Part shown: positions 16,654-26,703 of the stretch, one piece after another | Numbering within the stretch: the stretch's first letter is position 1 | Layout of the letters: each line of letters opens with the position of its first letter | Virus record (IMG/VR): IMGVR_UViG_3300030099_004204 | Span: 1 to 51,193 of that record | Strand: one strand, 5' to 3' | DNA: 51,193 nt | Source: a virus | The notes under the pieces: generated by a model | The model's database searches: none | What the model was told of the DNA's origin: nothing | The model's input: only the letters and a program-made list of their open reading frames with translations | Position numbers and translations under genes: made by a program

Positions 16654-17583
16654 ATGGCATATATAAACCAAAAAAAATATTATACAAATGACGGTGTAAA
16701 TCCTACTAATACTAACTGGGGCTCATACCAATTTGTAAGTTTAGAGGACATAGTAAATAATTTTGAACTTATGTATTATGGTAATCATTCTTTGATTAAT
16801 AACGAACCACGATACAAAATATTATTTCATGCAAAAAGAGGTATACAAGAACTAAATTACGATGCATTTAGAGAAATAAAATCACTTGAGCTTACTGTAT
16901 ATAGTGATTTAAAATTTATTTTACCATCTGATTATGTTAATTGGGTAAGGGTATCCTTATTTAAAGATGGATATATAAGACCTTTAGTTGAAAATATACA
17001 AGTTAACACAGCTCTATCTTACGTGCAACCAAATGCTTCATATCCTAACACTGGTGTTCCAGACTTTACTGGGAATGATGCCACTGTTGACACTTCTACT
17101 TTAGATACAGAAAGATTAAATGGTCAACTAAAAAGTATTTATTTAAACAGAGAAAACACTGATGATGAGATACCCATTGATTCACAAGGCAACTTGTATT
17201 TTGATTATACAATAGGTGCACGTTATGGATTAAATACTGAGACGGCAAATATCAACCCAACTTTTAGAATAGATAAATCAGCTGGTGTAATTAATTTTGA
17301 TTCCACAATGGCAAACGAAAATTGCATTTTAGAATATTTATCTGATGGTATGGAAGCGGGTGATGATTCTAAAGTTTCAGTAAATAAATTGTTTGAAGAT
17401 TATATTTATGCATACATAGAGTACGCTATATTGAATAGTAAATTCAATGTTCAAGAATATATAATTAATAGAGCAAGGAAAAGAAAATCATCGTTACTAA
17501 GAAATGCAAAAATAAGATTAAGCAATATTCATCCAGGTAGATTACTTATGAATCTTCGTGGAGAGAATAAGTGGATTAAGTAA
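16654..17583 (+). CDS. Tail tube/adaptor protein (gp11-like position)
   Basis: 309 residues. Residues about 55-110 contain FHAKRGIQELNYDAFREIKS and LKFILPSDYVNWVRVSLFKD, a pattern I recall from connector/tail adaptor proteins of Bacteroidota phages (a helix followed by an 'LP.DYV.wvR' strand). The C-terminus is basic (NRARKRKSSLLRNAKIRLSN). It follows the previous connector gene and its stop overlaps the ATG of the 1752-residue tail protein by one base. The order resembles the tail adaptor - nozzle pair of T7-like phages, but that is inference. Confidence 0.55.
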   Translation: MAYINQKKYYTNDGVNPTNTNWGSYQFVSLEDIVNNFELMYYGNHSLINNEPRYKILFHAKRGIQELNYDAFREIKSLELTVYSDLKFILPSDYVNWVRVSLFKDGYIRPLVENIQVNTALSYVQPNASYPNTGVPDFTGNDATVDTSTLDTERLNGQLKSIYLNRENTDDEIPIDSQGNLYFDYTIGARYGLNTETANINPTFRIDKSAGVINFDSTMANENCILEYLSDGMEAGDDSKVSVNKLFEDYIYAYIEYAILNSKFNVQEYIINRARKRKSSLLRNAKIRLSNIHPGRLLMNLRGENKWIK

Positions 17584-20500
17584 TGGCAAACATTCAAAGA
17601 AATTTTATACGAGGGCGAATGAATAAAAGCCTTGATGAAAGGCTTGTACCAAACGGCGAATATATTGACGCTCTTAATGTAAGGTTGGGTTCAACTGAAG
17701 GTTCTGAAATAGGTTCAGTTGAAAATTCAAAAGGTAATACTTCCTTGACAACTTTGATGTTTAATGAAATAGAAGTAAGCAATAATGCTAGATGTATTGG
17801 TGCTTTTGAGGACGGTGCTAATGAAACATTATATTGGTTTGTGCATGACCCGTCTTTTCCATTAGGCTCTACAAGTAAATTAGACCTTATAGTTTCATAT
17901 AATACAAATGACAACTCTTTAACTTATCACGTTATAAGTATTGATGATGGAACAAATCTAAATACTACATTAAACTTTAGCCCACATCATTTAATTACAG
18001 GTATAAATTTAGTGGACAATGAATTGTTATTTTTTACTGATAATTTAAATCCTCCACGTTACATAAATGTTAATAGACGATACAGCGTACCTGTAAATAA
18101 TTTAGATAATTTTAGCGCTGAGTCTTTGCTTGTAATTAAAAGACCACCTATTGAAGCACCAACTTTTCAGGCTTTAAATATTGTAGGACAACAAGATGAC
18201 TTTTTAGAAGATAGGTTTATATGTTTTGCTTATAGATATAAATATGCTGATAATCAATATTCAGCGACTTCACAATTTAGCAAAGAAGCATTTAGCCCAG
18301 GGTCATTTAATTTTAGTTATAACAGCTATTTAAATGAAGGTATGAAAAATACCAAAAATGCTGCTATTATTACATTTAATTCAGGTAGCTCGTTAGTTCA
18401 GGGAATACAATTATTATTCAAAGAATCAACTACAAACAATATAAAAGTAATTGAATATTTAGATAAGAACAATTTAGGATATTCCGATAACACAAACTAC
18501 ACTTACACTTTTGATAATAGTCAAATATTTACACTTCTTCCTGATTCTGAATTATTGCGTTTATTTGACAATGTACCTCTTGTAGCTAAAGCTCAAACTT
18601 TGATGGGCAATAGGTTAATGTATGGAAACTATAAAGAAGGTTATGATTTAAAAGATAAGTTTGACCAGGATATAAAGCTTGAATTTTCTGCTGCTTTAAA
18701 CTCTACAGTTATTGATAGTTCTTCATTATTAGATTCTACAGGCGGTGGTAATTATACGTTCGGTCCTACACCTGTTACTGTGCCTAACTCTGTTGTTTAT
18801 TTTGATTTATCAAATCAAAACGGAACTACTTTAGAGCTTACTGCTGGTTCAAGTATAACGCTTGACTTTACTATTTTACATAGTCAATTTACTGGCACAA
18901 CTCCTACAGCACAAACAGGAAGTACAACATTAGTTTTTGACTATACATTACCTATAGATTTTAATAATGTATATGATTTGGCAACAAGCACAGATTTTAT
19001 AGAAAAAATAGGTACATCTTCTAATATACAATCTGTAACGAATGCATGTAATGGCTCTACTCTTACTGACCAAGTAAATTGTGCTTTACCTGCCACTCTT
19101 GGAACTTACACAAAAACTGCAAGTGGTATCAACGCTACTGGAGAACCAATAAATATTATTGCTTCACCTGCTAGTAATACCATTGGTCTACAACTAATAG
19201 CTATGAATTATGTAGATGGAGGTAATAACTCATACGAGTTTTATGCGGTAAGTGCAGCTACGGCTACATTTGGCACAGCAAGTTCACCAAGTAGTTTACA
19301 TAGTAATAGAGGCTATGAAATTGGTATTGTGTATATGGATAATTTTAACAGAGCTTCAACTGCATTAGTTAGTCCTAACAATTCTGTTTACATACCATGC
19401 TCAAACTCAATTAACAAAAATGATATTAGAGTTACAATACCACAACAACAGCTAGCTCCTAGTTGGGCAACAAGGTATAAGCTTGTTTTAAAACCATCAG
19501 AATCTACATACGAAACTATATTTACTAATATATATTATGAAGACCCAGCTAGCAATGCAACCTACTTTTTACTTGAAGGAGAAAACGCTAATAAAGTAGA
19601 AGAAGGAGATAGATACTTTGTAAAATCAGACAGTAATGGTCCGATTCTAAGATGTGTTGAAGCTACTGTGTTAGAAAAAAAATCTCAAACTGCAAACTTT
19701 ATTACAGTTTATGATAGTGCGCAAAACCAAATACAAGTTCCTGCTGGAACTTATATGAAAATAAATCCTAGTAATTTTTCTACTACTGTTATTGAAAACG
19801 ATGTAGTTGCTGAAGGCAGTCAAACAGTTCAAGAAAACTCTTCTGGTGATTATCCAATACTTGCATACCCTATTAATTTACCACCACCTTCTGGTACAGG
19901 TAATTATGTAGATTACACTGTGCCTGCTGGAAGTAGAATTAATATAAGTATAAGACAAGAAAGGCTTGGACCTAATCAAGGTGATGGAAACTGCGAAAAA
20001 AGAATTAACACTATAGATGTAGAGCTTATAGCCTCACAAGATTATGCAAATATGTCTGAATGGTTTTATGGTGATAACGTGTCTACTGTATTTACAAACA
20101 GAGCAGTAAGCGAAGTCGGTGGTAACGGTAGTCCTGTTGTAAATACATGGGAAGCCGCAACTAGCGGCACTGGAGCTCCAGATACCTCATCTCCTAGTTC
20201 AGATATTAGCACTGCTGTTGACACGAATTACTACAGAACATATAGAAACAACACTACTAATGAATTATTCTTATTAGTAACAGGAACTGTTAGGTGCGGT
20301 GGTGTTGCATCAAGAGCTAAAAGGCGTAGCTCTGTCACAGTAGATATTGAAGTGTATCGTTCAGGCTCTGTGATAGCATTTGAAACTCAACCTGCTGATG
20401 CATCACCAAGCATATGGTATGAAAATCATTTATCTTTTCCTATTAGCGCTGATGGTATGCATACAGGTAACGTGCAAACACAAACATCTAGTCAATCAGC

Positions 20501-22841
20501 TATAGTAGATTCTGAGTTTTCAAATTGTTACACGTTTGGAAATGGCGTGGAAAGTTATAAAATACTAGACTCTTTAACAGGCAAAACTAAAAATTTTGGA
20601 GAACGAGTTACTTCAACTTCTAATATGGATTATAAAGAAGAGCATCGTTTTGCTGATATTACTTATAGTGGCGTGTTTAATGATGAGTCAAATGTTAATA
20701 AGCTTAACGAGTTTAATTTAGGTTTGTTAAATTTTAAACCACTAGAAGAATCCTACGGTCCGATACAGCTTTTAGATGGCAGAAAAACAGACATACTTAC
20801 ACTTCAAGAAGATAAAATTTCTTATGTTTTAACAAAGAAAAATTTATTAAGTGACTCAACAGGTGGAGGAGCAGTTACTTCTGTTCCTGAAGTATTAGGA
20901 ACGCAAATAGCTAGAACTGAAGAATACGGTATAAGCGAAAACCCTGAAAGTTACTCTACTTACGGTCCTAATAAATATTTTACAGACGCAAAAAGAGGCG
21001 CTGTAATAAATCTTATAGGTAGCGAAATGAGTAATGAACAGCTTCGAGTAATATCAGAAGCTGGCATGCGTGGTTGGTTTAGAGATTTATTTATTAGAAC
21101 ATTTAACACACAAAAACTTGGAGGGTTTGACCCTTACATGAATGAGTATGTTTTGCACTCAAATGTACAATTACCACAACCATCTACTGATTGTTTTCAA
21201 TGTAACACCAATAGAGACTTAACAGTTTTGCCAGGGCAAACTTTTAGTTACTGTGTTGATTTAGAAAATTTATTAGGAATTGTAGATATAGATTTTGTAA
21301 TACCCTTTCAAGGTTTCGACAATATAGTTACTGAGCTCAACTCAAACACAGTAACTGAAACTAATAGTAATGAGATTGTAGCTGAAACCACTATTAGTGG
21401 CGTAGGATTTACAATAACAGCTGTTTACAATGGTGTTTCACATACCACAGGTGTTGTTTATCAAGACGGAACTTTATCATTTAATAAAAATAGCGTTACA
21501 GCGGATAAGGTGCAAATAAATGTTTCTCACGATAGCACATCAGCACAAACAATAGATATAACAACAGGATGTCCACAAGCAGCAAGCATGACGGTATTTA
21601 ATGTAGCTGTCACCAGTAATGCTGATGCATCGCAAAGAATTACAAATGTTTATAGCTGGACTGATGGTAGCTTTACTTCTAATGAACACTCATCTTTAGT
21701 AACCTTTTCAAGTAGCAACACCAATCCTATAGTATCTCAATATACACAAGTAAATGGCTCTCAAGGAGGAGGTATAATTCCAGGAGATGGAGCAACAGTT
21801 TCTATTATAAGTAGAAAAAACTCAGGAGACAATTTTGTTTTTGATGCATCAAAAAATAAACTTAGATATTTAAGAACTTCAACTTTTTATGACAATAATG
21901 CTACAGATATAAATGCTTTATTGTCTGCATCGACTAATGTTACTCCTATATCAAGTCAGACTAATCCAAACCAATTTGTTGCAAACTTTACTTTGCCAGC
22001 AGGTGGTAGCTTTTTGTATATAATTTGGGATTACAGAAAATCAAACTCTCAAAAACTTTGTTATTCATCAACTAGCACTACTGATGCGTGTACAGGTTGT
22101 ACATTTCCACCTGTTCCCGCACCTACATCTCCTGTGCCAGTAACACCTGTGTATAGATGGCTTATCGAATCAGGAAGTGGTAGCACAACTAGCCCAACGA
22201 CTTGTCCAAATGCTTCAGTGCCTATATATAGCACTGCAAGTTCGTTTGCGACTACATTTGCAAATAGCACTGTTTTTTATACTGATGCTGGACTTACAAC
22301 GCTTTTTCAGGGAGGAAATAATTATTTTGGTGTAAGAGAACCAAATCAAGGTTATGGTCAGTCACAAGGTATTATGAGAATGACTAATTTAGGAACAGCT
22401 TCTAATATAGACACTGCTGGAGTTTGTAATCCAAATCCCACGCCTGTGCCTGTGCCTGTACCTGTGCCAGCGCCAGTATCACCCACGCCAGTGCCTGTAC
22501 CTACAACACCTGTTCCAGCGCCCGCAGCGAGCACTACAGCATTTACTATGACAAGCATAAATACTTATTGGTCTAGCCAAATTGATGCTTGTAACAATGG
22601 TCCGTCAGCATCTATGCAAACTTACTATCATAACGGAGTAGGCTCATGTCCTCAAGGAGCACCTGGTAACCAAAATATAATTTATATAGATGCGGCAGGC
22701 ACAACAAAACTATCAGATGTAGTCAATACAGCTGGAAGATATTATTTTATACCATCTAGTGTTTGCTTTGGAATAGGAAACGGACAGATTATACAAATTG
22801 ACCCAAATAATGGAATCATAAACACAAGAATAAATTGTTAA
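17583..22841 (+). CDS. Giant tail protein, nozzle-like N-terminus with C-terminal Pro-rich appendage modules
   Basis: 1752 residues. The N-terminus (RNFIRGRMNKSLDERLVPNG, then DALNVRLGSTEGSEIG) resembles the opening of podovirus tail-nozzle (T7 gp12-like) proteins. The body is beta-rich and Asn/Thr/Ser-rich, as in a propeller or fibre. The C-terminus changes character: a short Pro-rich linker at about 1508-1523, a Cys-containing module with VFYTDAGLTTLFQGGNNYFG, a long Pro-Val/Ala/Thr linker at about 1617-1650, and a final module with IYIDAAGTTKL. Related modules and linkers appear in the genes at 22843 and 27292. Likely function: distal tail tube with surface-exposed appendages. Confidence 0.65.
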   Translation: MANIQRNFIRGRMNKSLDERLVPNGEYIDALNVRLGSTEGSEIGSVENSKGNTSLTTLMFNEIEVSNNARCIGAFEDGANETLYWFVHDPSFPLGSTSKLDLIVSYNTNDNSLTYHVISIDDGTNLNTTLNFSPHHLITGINLVDNELLFFTDNLNPPRYINVNRRYSVPVNNLDNFSAESLLVIKRPPIEAPTFQALNIVGQQDDFLEDRFICFAYRYKYADNQYSATSQFSKEAFSPGSFNFSYNSYLNEGMKNTKNAAIITFNSGSSLVQGIQLLFKESTTNNIKVIEYLDKNNLGYSDNTNYTYTFDNSQIFTLLPDSELLRLFDNVPLVAKAQTLMGNRLMYGNYKEGYDLKDKFDQDIKLEFSAALNSTVIDSSSLLDSTGGGNYTFGPTPVTVPNSVVYFDLSNQNGTTLELTAGSSITLDFTILHSQFTGTTPTAQTGSTTLVFDYTLPIDFNNVYDLATSTDFIEKIGTSSNIQSVTNACNGSTLTDQVNCALPATLGTYTKTASGINATGEPINIIASPASNTIGLQLIAMNYVDGGNNSYEFYAVSAATATFGTASSPSSLHSNRGYEIGIVYMDNFNRASTALVSPNNSVYIPCSNSINKNDIRVTIPQQQLAPSWATRYKLVLKPSESTYETIFTNIYYEDPASNATYFLLEGENANKVEEGDRYFVKSDSNGPILRCVEATVLEKKSQTANFITVYDSAQNQIQVPAGTYMKINPSNFSTTVIENDVVAEGSQTVQENSSGDYPILAYPINLPPPSGTGNYVDYTVPAGSRINISIRQERLGPNQGDGNCEKRINTIDVELIASQDYANMSEWFYGDNVSTVFTNRAVSEVGGNGSPVVNTWEAATSGTGAPDTSSPSSDISTAVDTNYYRTYRNNTTNELFLLVTGTVRCGGVASRAKRRSSVTVDIEVYRSGSVIAFETQPADASPSIWYENHLSFPISADGMHTGNVQTQTSSQSAIVDSEFSNCYTFGNGVESYKILDSLTGKTKNFGERVTSTSNMDYKEEHRFADITYSGVFNDESNVNKLNEFNLGLLNFKPLEESYGPIQLLDGRKTDILTLQEDKISYVLTKKNLLSDSTGGGAVTSVPEVLGTQIARTEEYGISENPESYSTYGPNKYFTDAKRGAVINLIGSEMSNEQLRVISEAGMRGWFRDLFIRTFNTQKLGGFDPYMNEYVLHSNVQLPQPSTDCFQCNTNRDLTVLPGQTFSYCVDLENLLGIVDIDFVIPFQGFDNIVTELNSNTVTETNSNEIVAETTISGVGFTITAVYNGVSHTTGVVYQDGTLSFNKNSVTADKVQINVSHDSTSAQTIDITTGCPQAASMTVFNVAVTSNADASQRITNVYSWTDGSFTSNEHSSLVTFSSSNTNPIVSQYTQVNGSQGGGIIPGDGATVSIISRKNSGDNFVFDASKNKLRYLRTSTFYDNNATDINALLSASTNVTPISSQTNPNQFVANFTLPAGGSFLYIIWDYRKSNSQKLCYSSTSTTDACTGCTFPPVPAPTSPVPVTPVYRWLIESGSGSTTSPTTCPNASVPIYSTASSFATTFANSTVFYTDAGLTTLFQGGNNYFGVREPNQGYGQSQGIMRMTNLGTASNIDTAGVCNPNPTPVPVPVPVPAPVSPTPVPVPTTPVPAPAASTTAFTMTSINTYWSSQIDACNNGPSASMQTYYHNGVGSCPQGAPGNQNIIYIDAAGTTKLSDVVNTAGRYYFIPSSVCFGIGNGQIIQIDPNNGIINTRINC

Positions 22842-22842
22842 A

Positions 22843-23490
22843 ATGGCAACACTAGCAACATATTATTTTGATACAGCAAGTTTTACAAACGCAACAACTA
22901 TTTATGATGATGCGAATTTAACTACTATATCACAAAATGGATGGTATTCAGATGACAGTATTGTAAGGCAACAAATAAGTGGTGTTTTAATGGCAGCACA
23001 ATCATGTAGTATTCCTACACCAGTTCCTACACCTACAGCGCCAATACCTGTGCCTGCACCTGTATCACCTACTCCAGTTCCGAGTCCTGTGCCTAGCCCT
23101 GCTCCTACATCACCCGTGCCTGCACCAGTAGCGCCTAGTCCTGTGCCTAGTCCTGTTGCACCTAGTCCTGTGCCAACAGCCCCTGTGCCCGCACCAGTAG
23201 TAGCTCCACAACCTGTGCCTGCTCCTGTTGCTCCTGTGCCTGCTCCTGTTGCGCCTTCACCAGTACCTGCACCAGTAGTACAATGTTATGCTATAAGTGT
23301 GCAAAAAGGCAGTTATGTTTGTTCTGGTTCTTATTCAGTGCATTATTTTGATGCGTCAAGTTTATCAGCAGCAACTACAGCTTATGCAAACTCAAGTTGT
23401 AATTCAAACGCTAGCGCAGGATATTATAGACAAGGGTTATCATACAGATATTGGAATGGTTCTAGTTTTACGTCATCAGGTAGTTGTTAA
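22843..23490 (+). CDS. Proline-rich (PVPxP repeat) tail appendage protein
   Basis: 215 residues. Residues 58-147 are an uninterrupted low-complexity linker of Pro alternating with Val, Ala, Ser and Thr (P at almost every second position). It is flanked by two related small modules: residues 5-45 (YYFDTASFTNATTIYDD) and 148-215 (HYFDASSLSAATTAYAN), each with a Y/H-Y-F-D-x-(S/A)-S core. Cysteines at 55, 148, 160, 186 and 215 could form disulfides. It starts one base after the 1752-residue gene, whose C-terminus is built the same way. The linker is a plausible substrate for the prolyl-hydroxylase-like enzyme encoded 10 bases downstream. Confidence 0.65.
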   Translation: MATLATYYFDTASFTNATTIYDDANLTTISQNGWYSDDSIVRQQISGVLMAAQSCSIPTPVPTPTAPIPVPAPVSPTPVPSPVPSPAPTSPVPAPVAPSPVPSPVAPSPVPTAPVPAPVVAPQPVPAPVAPVPAPVAPSPVPAPVVQCYAISVQKGSYVCSGSYSVHYFDASSLSAATTAYANSSCNSNASAGYYRQGLSYRYWNGSSFTSSGSC

Positions 23491-23499
23491 TTTAATTAA

Positions 23500-24111
23500 A
23501 TGGTTTTAATAAAAGAAAAAAGAGATTACATCCCTTACGACCCTAGTCCTTTGCAAAAAATAACTAGGGCAACTAAAAAGGGGTTTCAAGTATTAGATGT
23601 TCCACCAGCAGTTTATAGTATTCTTACTGAATTTTATGACAGAAATAAAATGCACGAAGAAAACTATGCTGGAAAGGAAAATTATTCAAAACAAGTAAGT
23701 TATCTACAAGACATAAACCAGTTTGGAGATAGAGTTGCTTTTATAAAAGAAACAATGTTAGACTTACACCAAGAGTGGTGTGGTAGAAAATTAAAACCAG
23801 CTGTTGTTTATGGAGTCAGAAGTTATAGCGCTAATACTATTTTTAACGCTCATTTTGATAGACAAGATACGCACCATGTAGCCTCTAGTATAACACTAGG
23901 AAAAGATGCTCCTTGGAATCTCAATATTCAAGACCATGATAATCAATGGTGGGGTGTAGATGTTGAACCTGGACAAATGATTATGTTTGAATCAGGGTGC
24001 TGTATGCACGGAAGGCTAGACGAATACAAGGGAACGTATTTTGATAATTTATACACGCACTTTACTTATGAAGAACCTTTTGAGGAATACCAAGAAAGTA
24101 TACATATATGA
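23500..24111 (+). CDS. 2-oxoglutarate/Fe(II) dioxygenase, prolyl 4-hydroxylase-like
   Basis: 203 residues. The double-stranded beta helix core is readable: VVYGVRSYSANTIFNAHFDR, with the H-x-D iron ligands His118 and Asp120; then HHVASSITL, WNLNIQDHDNQWW, VEPGQMIMFESGCCMHGR with the distal ligand His170; and basic Lys177 positioned to bind 2-oxoglutarate. The E-P-G-x-M-x-x-F-E-S-x-x-x-x-H-G-R stretch is characteristic of the P4H family. Predicted reaction: hydroxylation of peptidyl proline using O2 and 2OG. It lies immediately after a gene for a 90-residue proline-rich segment and before a glycosyltransferase, suggesting tail-protein modification. The substrate is inference. Confidence 0.75.
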   Translation: MVLIKEKRDYIPYDPSPLQKITRATKKGFQVLDVPPAVYSILTEFYDRNKMHEENYAGKENYSKQVSYLQDINQFGDRVAFIKETMLDLHQEWCGRKLKPAVVYGVRSYSANTIFNAHFDRQDTHHVASSITLGKDAPWNLNIQDHDNQWWGVDVEPGQMIMFESGCCMHGRLDEYKGTYFDNLYTHFTYEEPFEEYQESIHI

Positions 24112-24202
24112 ATCACCTGATAAAGGTAAAACTATTTACAGAAGAGAATTTGGTAATTACGATAAAAAAGAATTAATCAAGTCGCCTAATAGTGAAAAAT
24201 AG
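24080..24202 (+). CDS. Micro-protein between oxygenase and fucosyltransferase genes
   Basis: A 40-residue frame from TTG 24080 to TAG 24200-24202, overlapping the oxygenase end by 32 bases and the fucosyltransferase start by 11 bases. The sequence reads KKVYIYESPDKGKTIYRREF then GNYDKKELIK, a compact protein-like pattern that I recall as a recurring short protein in marine phages. An alternative ATG frame at 24107 encodes only 22 unremarkable residues. The start codon is uncertain. Function unknown; its tight packing in the enzyme cassette suggests co-expression. Confidence 0.45.
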   Translation: MRNTKKVYIYESPDKGKTIYRREFGNYDKKELIKSPNSEK

Positions 24203-25256
24203 GTACATATCTTTTGATTGGTGGTGGGGTGGTTTTAATAATATTCGGATGTGCTATGAAATGGTTGGTGCTATGTCATATGTGTCAGGCAGAAAAATTA
24301 TATTACCACCTCCAGGATATTGTTTGTTTTTATCAGAACATCATGACAAAAAAACTTTTTGGGATATATGGGAAATATTAGATAAAAAGGCTTTTACTGA
24401 TAATTTTGATTGCGTTGATTATCAAGATACTGAGCTTATAAAATATTCTTCAGATAAACAAAATTACGAAGGCATCTGTAATGATATTAAATGTATTTTA
24501 TTTAACGATGAAGACATTAATTGGGGTCCTCAAAAGTTTATAGGTAAAGGTTTAATATACCACAGCATCGAAGACATAAATCATTTTAACAATTTTAATT
24601 GTGATAATAGAGAGTTTTTGTATGATATTATGTGCGATGATGAGATTATACATTTTCCAAGAAATTTATTAGGGCATTTTGGTTATCACGTCTATCCTCC
24701 AAACGATATGGCACGTAGAGTTATACAGCAAAAAATAAAAAGAGGTGTAAAGTTTCAGGATAAATACATTCAAAAAGCAAGAGAAATTATGCAAGGAGAC
24801 TATGATGCTGTGCATATACGTAGAGGCGATTTCAAATATACACAAACTCAATGGACAGAGGAGATGTATGATAATCTTGAATCGCTTCTTGATGTAAATG
24901 TAAGAAAATCAGTACCTTTATACATAGCAACTGATGAACCTGACTTGTCTATGTTTGATTTTTTAAAAACAAAATATAATACTATATTTTTAAAAAACAT
25001 AACACAGGTTGAAATGGCTGAAGGATTGGTTCTTGACACTTTAATATGCGCTAATGCATATAATTTTTTTGGTTCAAGGATGTCAACCTTTTCAGATTAC
25101 ATTAATATAATTAGAGGATATAATAATAAAATCGATAATCATAGAAAGTCTTTAAATTTTGAAAGACCGAAAATAAAATACAATAAATACCCCTGGGAAG
25201 TTGAGCCTTATAATTGGCAAGACTTGTGGGGTGAATTATATTATGGCAAAATTTAA
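24192..25256 (+). CDS. GDP-fucose O-fucosyltransferase-like glycosyltransferase
   Basis: 354 residues from GTG 24192. Three O-fucosyltransferase (GT65/GT68-type, PF10250-like) signatures are visible: an N-terminal WWWGGFNNIRM (nucleotide-binding G-G-x-x-N-x-R), a central YDAVHIRRGDF at about 205-214 (the H-x-R-R-G-D donor motif), and a C-terminal FFGSRMSTFSDY at about 291-302 (S-x-F-S). No membrane anchor is present, so it acts in the cytoplasm. It would transfer fucose or a related sugar to a protein or glycan acceptor. It overlaps the carbamoyltransferase gene by 14 bases. Alpha-1,2-fucosyltransferase-type acting on glycan is the alternative. Confidence 0.65.
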   Translation: MKNRYISFDWWWGGFNNIRMCYEMVGAMSYVSGRKIILPPPGYCLFLSEHHDKKTFWDIWEILDKKAFTDNFDCVDYQDTELIKYSSDKQNYEGICNDIKCILFNDEDINWGPQKFIGKGLIYHSIEDINHFNNFNCDNREFLYDIMCDDEIIHFPRNLLGHFGYHVYPPNDMARRVIQQKIKRGVKFQDKYIQKAREIMQGDYDAVHIRRGDFKYTQTQWTEEMYDNLESLLDVNVRKSVPLYIATDEPDLSMFDFLKTKYNTIFLKNITQVEMAEGLVLDTLICANAYNFFGSRMSTFSDYINIIRGYNNKIDNHRKSLNFERPKIKYNKYPWEVEPYNWQDLWGELYYGKI

Positions 25257-26703
25257 TTTAGGGATACACGGGTCTCATAACGCTGCAATAGCAATTTCAT
25301 ATGGTGGAGATATTTTAGAAGTGGTTGAGCTTGAAAGATGGGTGCAAGTTAAAAACGCTGCATTTTTTTATTATCACCCTATACTTAATCCTATAGAAGT
25401 TCTTAATGAAATACTAGATTATTTTGATTTTAAATATCAAGCAAAGCGTTATGATTTTGCAATGATAAACTCATTCCCACAAGAACATTACAAAGATTTA
25501 CGTGCAGATAACGTGGTATATGTGCCACACCATGAAGCTCATGCTTGTAATGTTATGTATCATTCTAGTGCTTTAGAATCACTTATAGTTTCATTTGACG
25601 GTGGTTCAGATAATGGACATTTTAATATTTATTTAGGAACAAAAGGACAACCCTTACAATTAATACACCAATCAAATAAAGACCTTTGCGTGCCCTATGC
25701 AGCTTTAGGTCATTATATGGGTGATATAGTTAGAGAAAGAGATTGGTGGTTTGGTAATCTTGCTTATGCTGGAAAGGCTATGGGGCTCTCTTCTTATGGT
25801 AAAAGAGATGACGAGCTTTTTAATTATGTAACCCAGTTATATGACAGAAGTGTTACAAACAAAGTTGATGAAACGCATAATAACTGGGCAGAAATTTTTT
25901 GTGGTTGTCATCAAAAAGAACAAAAATCAAAAGATTTAGCATATGCCAACCAATATATGTTTGAGAAAAACTTTGCTGATATTGTGCTTCCGTTTAAATT
26001 TCAATATCCAGATAGAGAGTTGCAGTTTACAGGTGGTGGTGCAATGAATATATTAAATAACACTACTTACAAGGCTTTTGTGTCTCCAAACTCTGATGAC
26101 AGAGGTATTGCATTAGGCTGTTTGCTTAGTCTTATAAAACCAATGAATCCTGTTGATAGCACCTACTTGGGTTCAGAGCCCTATGATGATATGCCAGAGG
26201 CAAAAGAGATTACAATAAAACAAGTTAGAGACATGCTCGACCAAGATAAAATTATTGGGTTGATACAAGGCAGGGCAGAACACGGAGCAAGAGCTTTAGG
26301 TAATCGTTCTATATTGTGTATACCAAAACAAGGCGTAAAAGACAGGCTTAACGCAGACGTAAAAAAAAGAGAATGGTTTCGACCTTTTGCTGCTGTGTGT
26401 AGAGAAGAAGATGCTAATTTATTTTTTAAAGCTTACGGACTACACCGATGGATGACACATAATGTAAAAGTAAATACTGATGCTTTTCCTGCTATTACAC
26501 ACGTAGATAAAACCTGTAGATTACAAACTGTAACTGAAAATCAAAATAAATTTTTATATGATTTATTACAATACCATCCTGTATTATTAAATACTTCTTT
26601 TAATATTCAAGGTAAACCCATACTAAATACATATAAAGAAGCAATGTGGATGAAAAACAATACAGGTGTTGATGAAATAATAACCGATAAATATATATTA
26701 TAA
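25243..26703 (+). CDS. NodU/CmcH-type carbamoyltransferase
   Basis: 486 residues from ATG 25243 (a TTG 14 codons upstream is less likely). The N-terminal domain starts LGIHGSHNAAIAI and has VPHHEAHACNVMY (96-106) and SFDGGSDNGHFNIY (117-130), the ASKHA-fold catalytic signature of carbamoyl-phosphate-dependent O-carbamoyltransferases. The C-terminal Carbam_trans_C domain is marked by GRAEHGARALGNRSIL and WFRPFAAVCREE. It should place a carbamoyl group on a hydroxyl of a sugar or similar acceptor. Neighbours are a fucosyltransferase-like and two oxygenase-like genes, so the acceptor could be a protein-bound glycan. Its TAA overlaps the next ATG (TAATG). Confidence 0.85.
   Translation: MAKFNLGIHGSHNAAIAISYGGDILEVVELERWVQVKNAAFFYYHPILNPIEVLNEILDYFDFKYQAKRYDFAMINSFPQEHYKDLRADNVVYVPHHEAHACNVMYHSSALESLIVSFDGGSDNGHFNIYLGTKGQPLQLIHQSNKDLCVPYAALGHYMGDIVRERDWWFGNLAYAGKAMGLSSYGKRDDELFNYVTQLYDRSVTNKVDETHNNWAEIFCGCHQKEQKSKDLAYANQYMFEKNFADIVLPFKFQYPDRELQFTGGGAMNILNNTTYKAFVSPNSDDRGIALGCLLSLIKPMNPVDSTYLGSEPYDDMPEAKEITIKQVRDMLDQDKIIGLIQGRAEHGARALGNRSILCIPKQGVKDRLNADVKKREWFRPFAAVCREEDANLFFKAYGLHRWMTHNVKVNTDAFPAITHVDKTCRLQTVTENQNKFLYDLLQYHPVLLNTSFNIQGKPILNTYKEAMWMKNNTGVDEIITDKYIL

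Noticed and set aside
22839-22845. Possible frameshift joining the 1752- and 215-residue tail genes
   Set aside because: The stop TAA and new ATG are cleanly arranged with no slippery sequence, and the second protein has its own complete N-terminal module.
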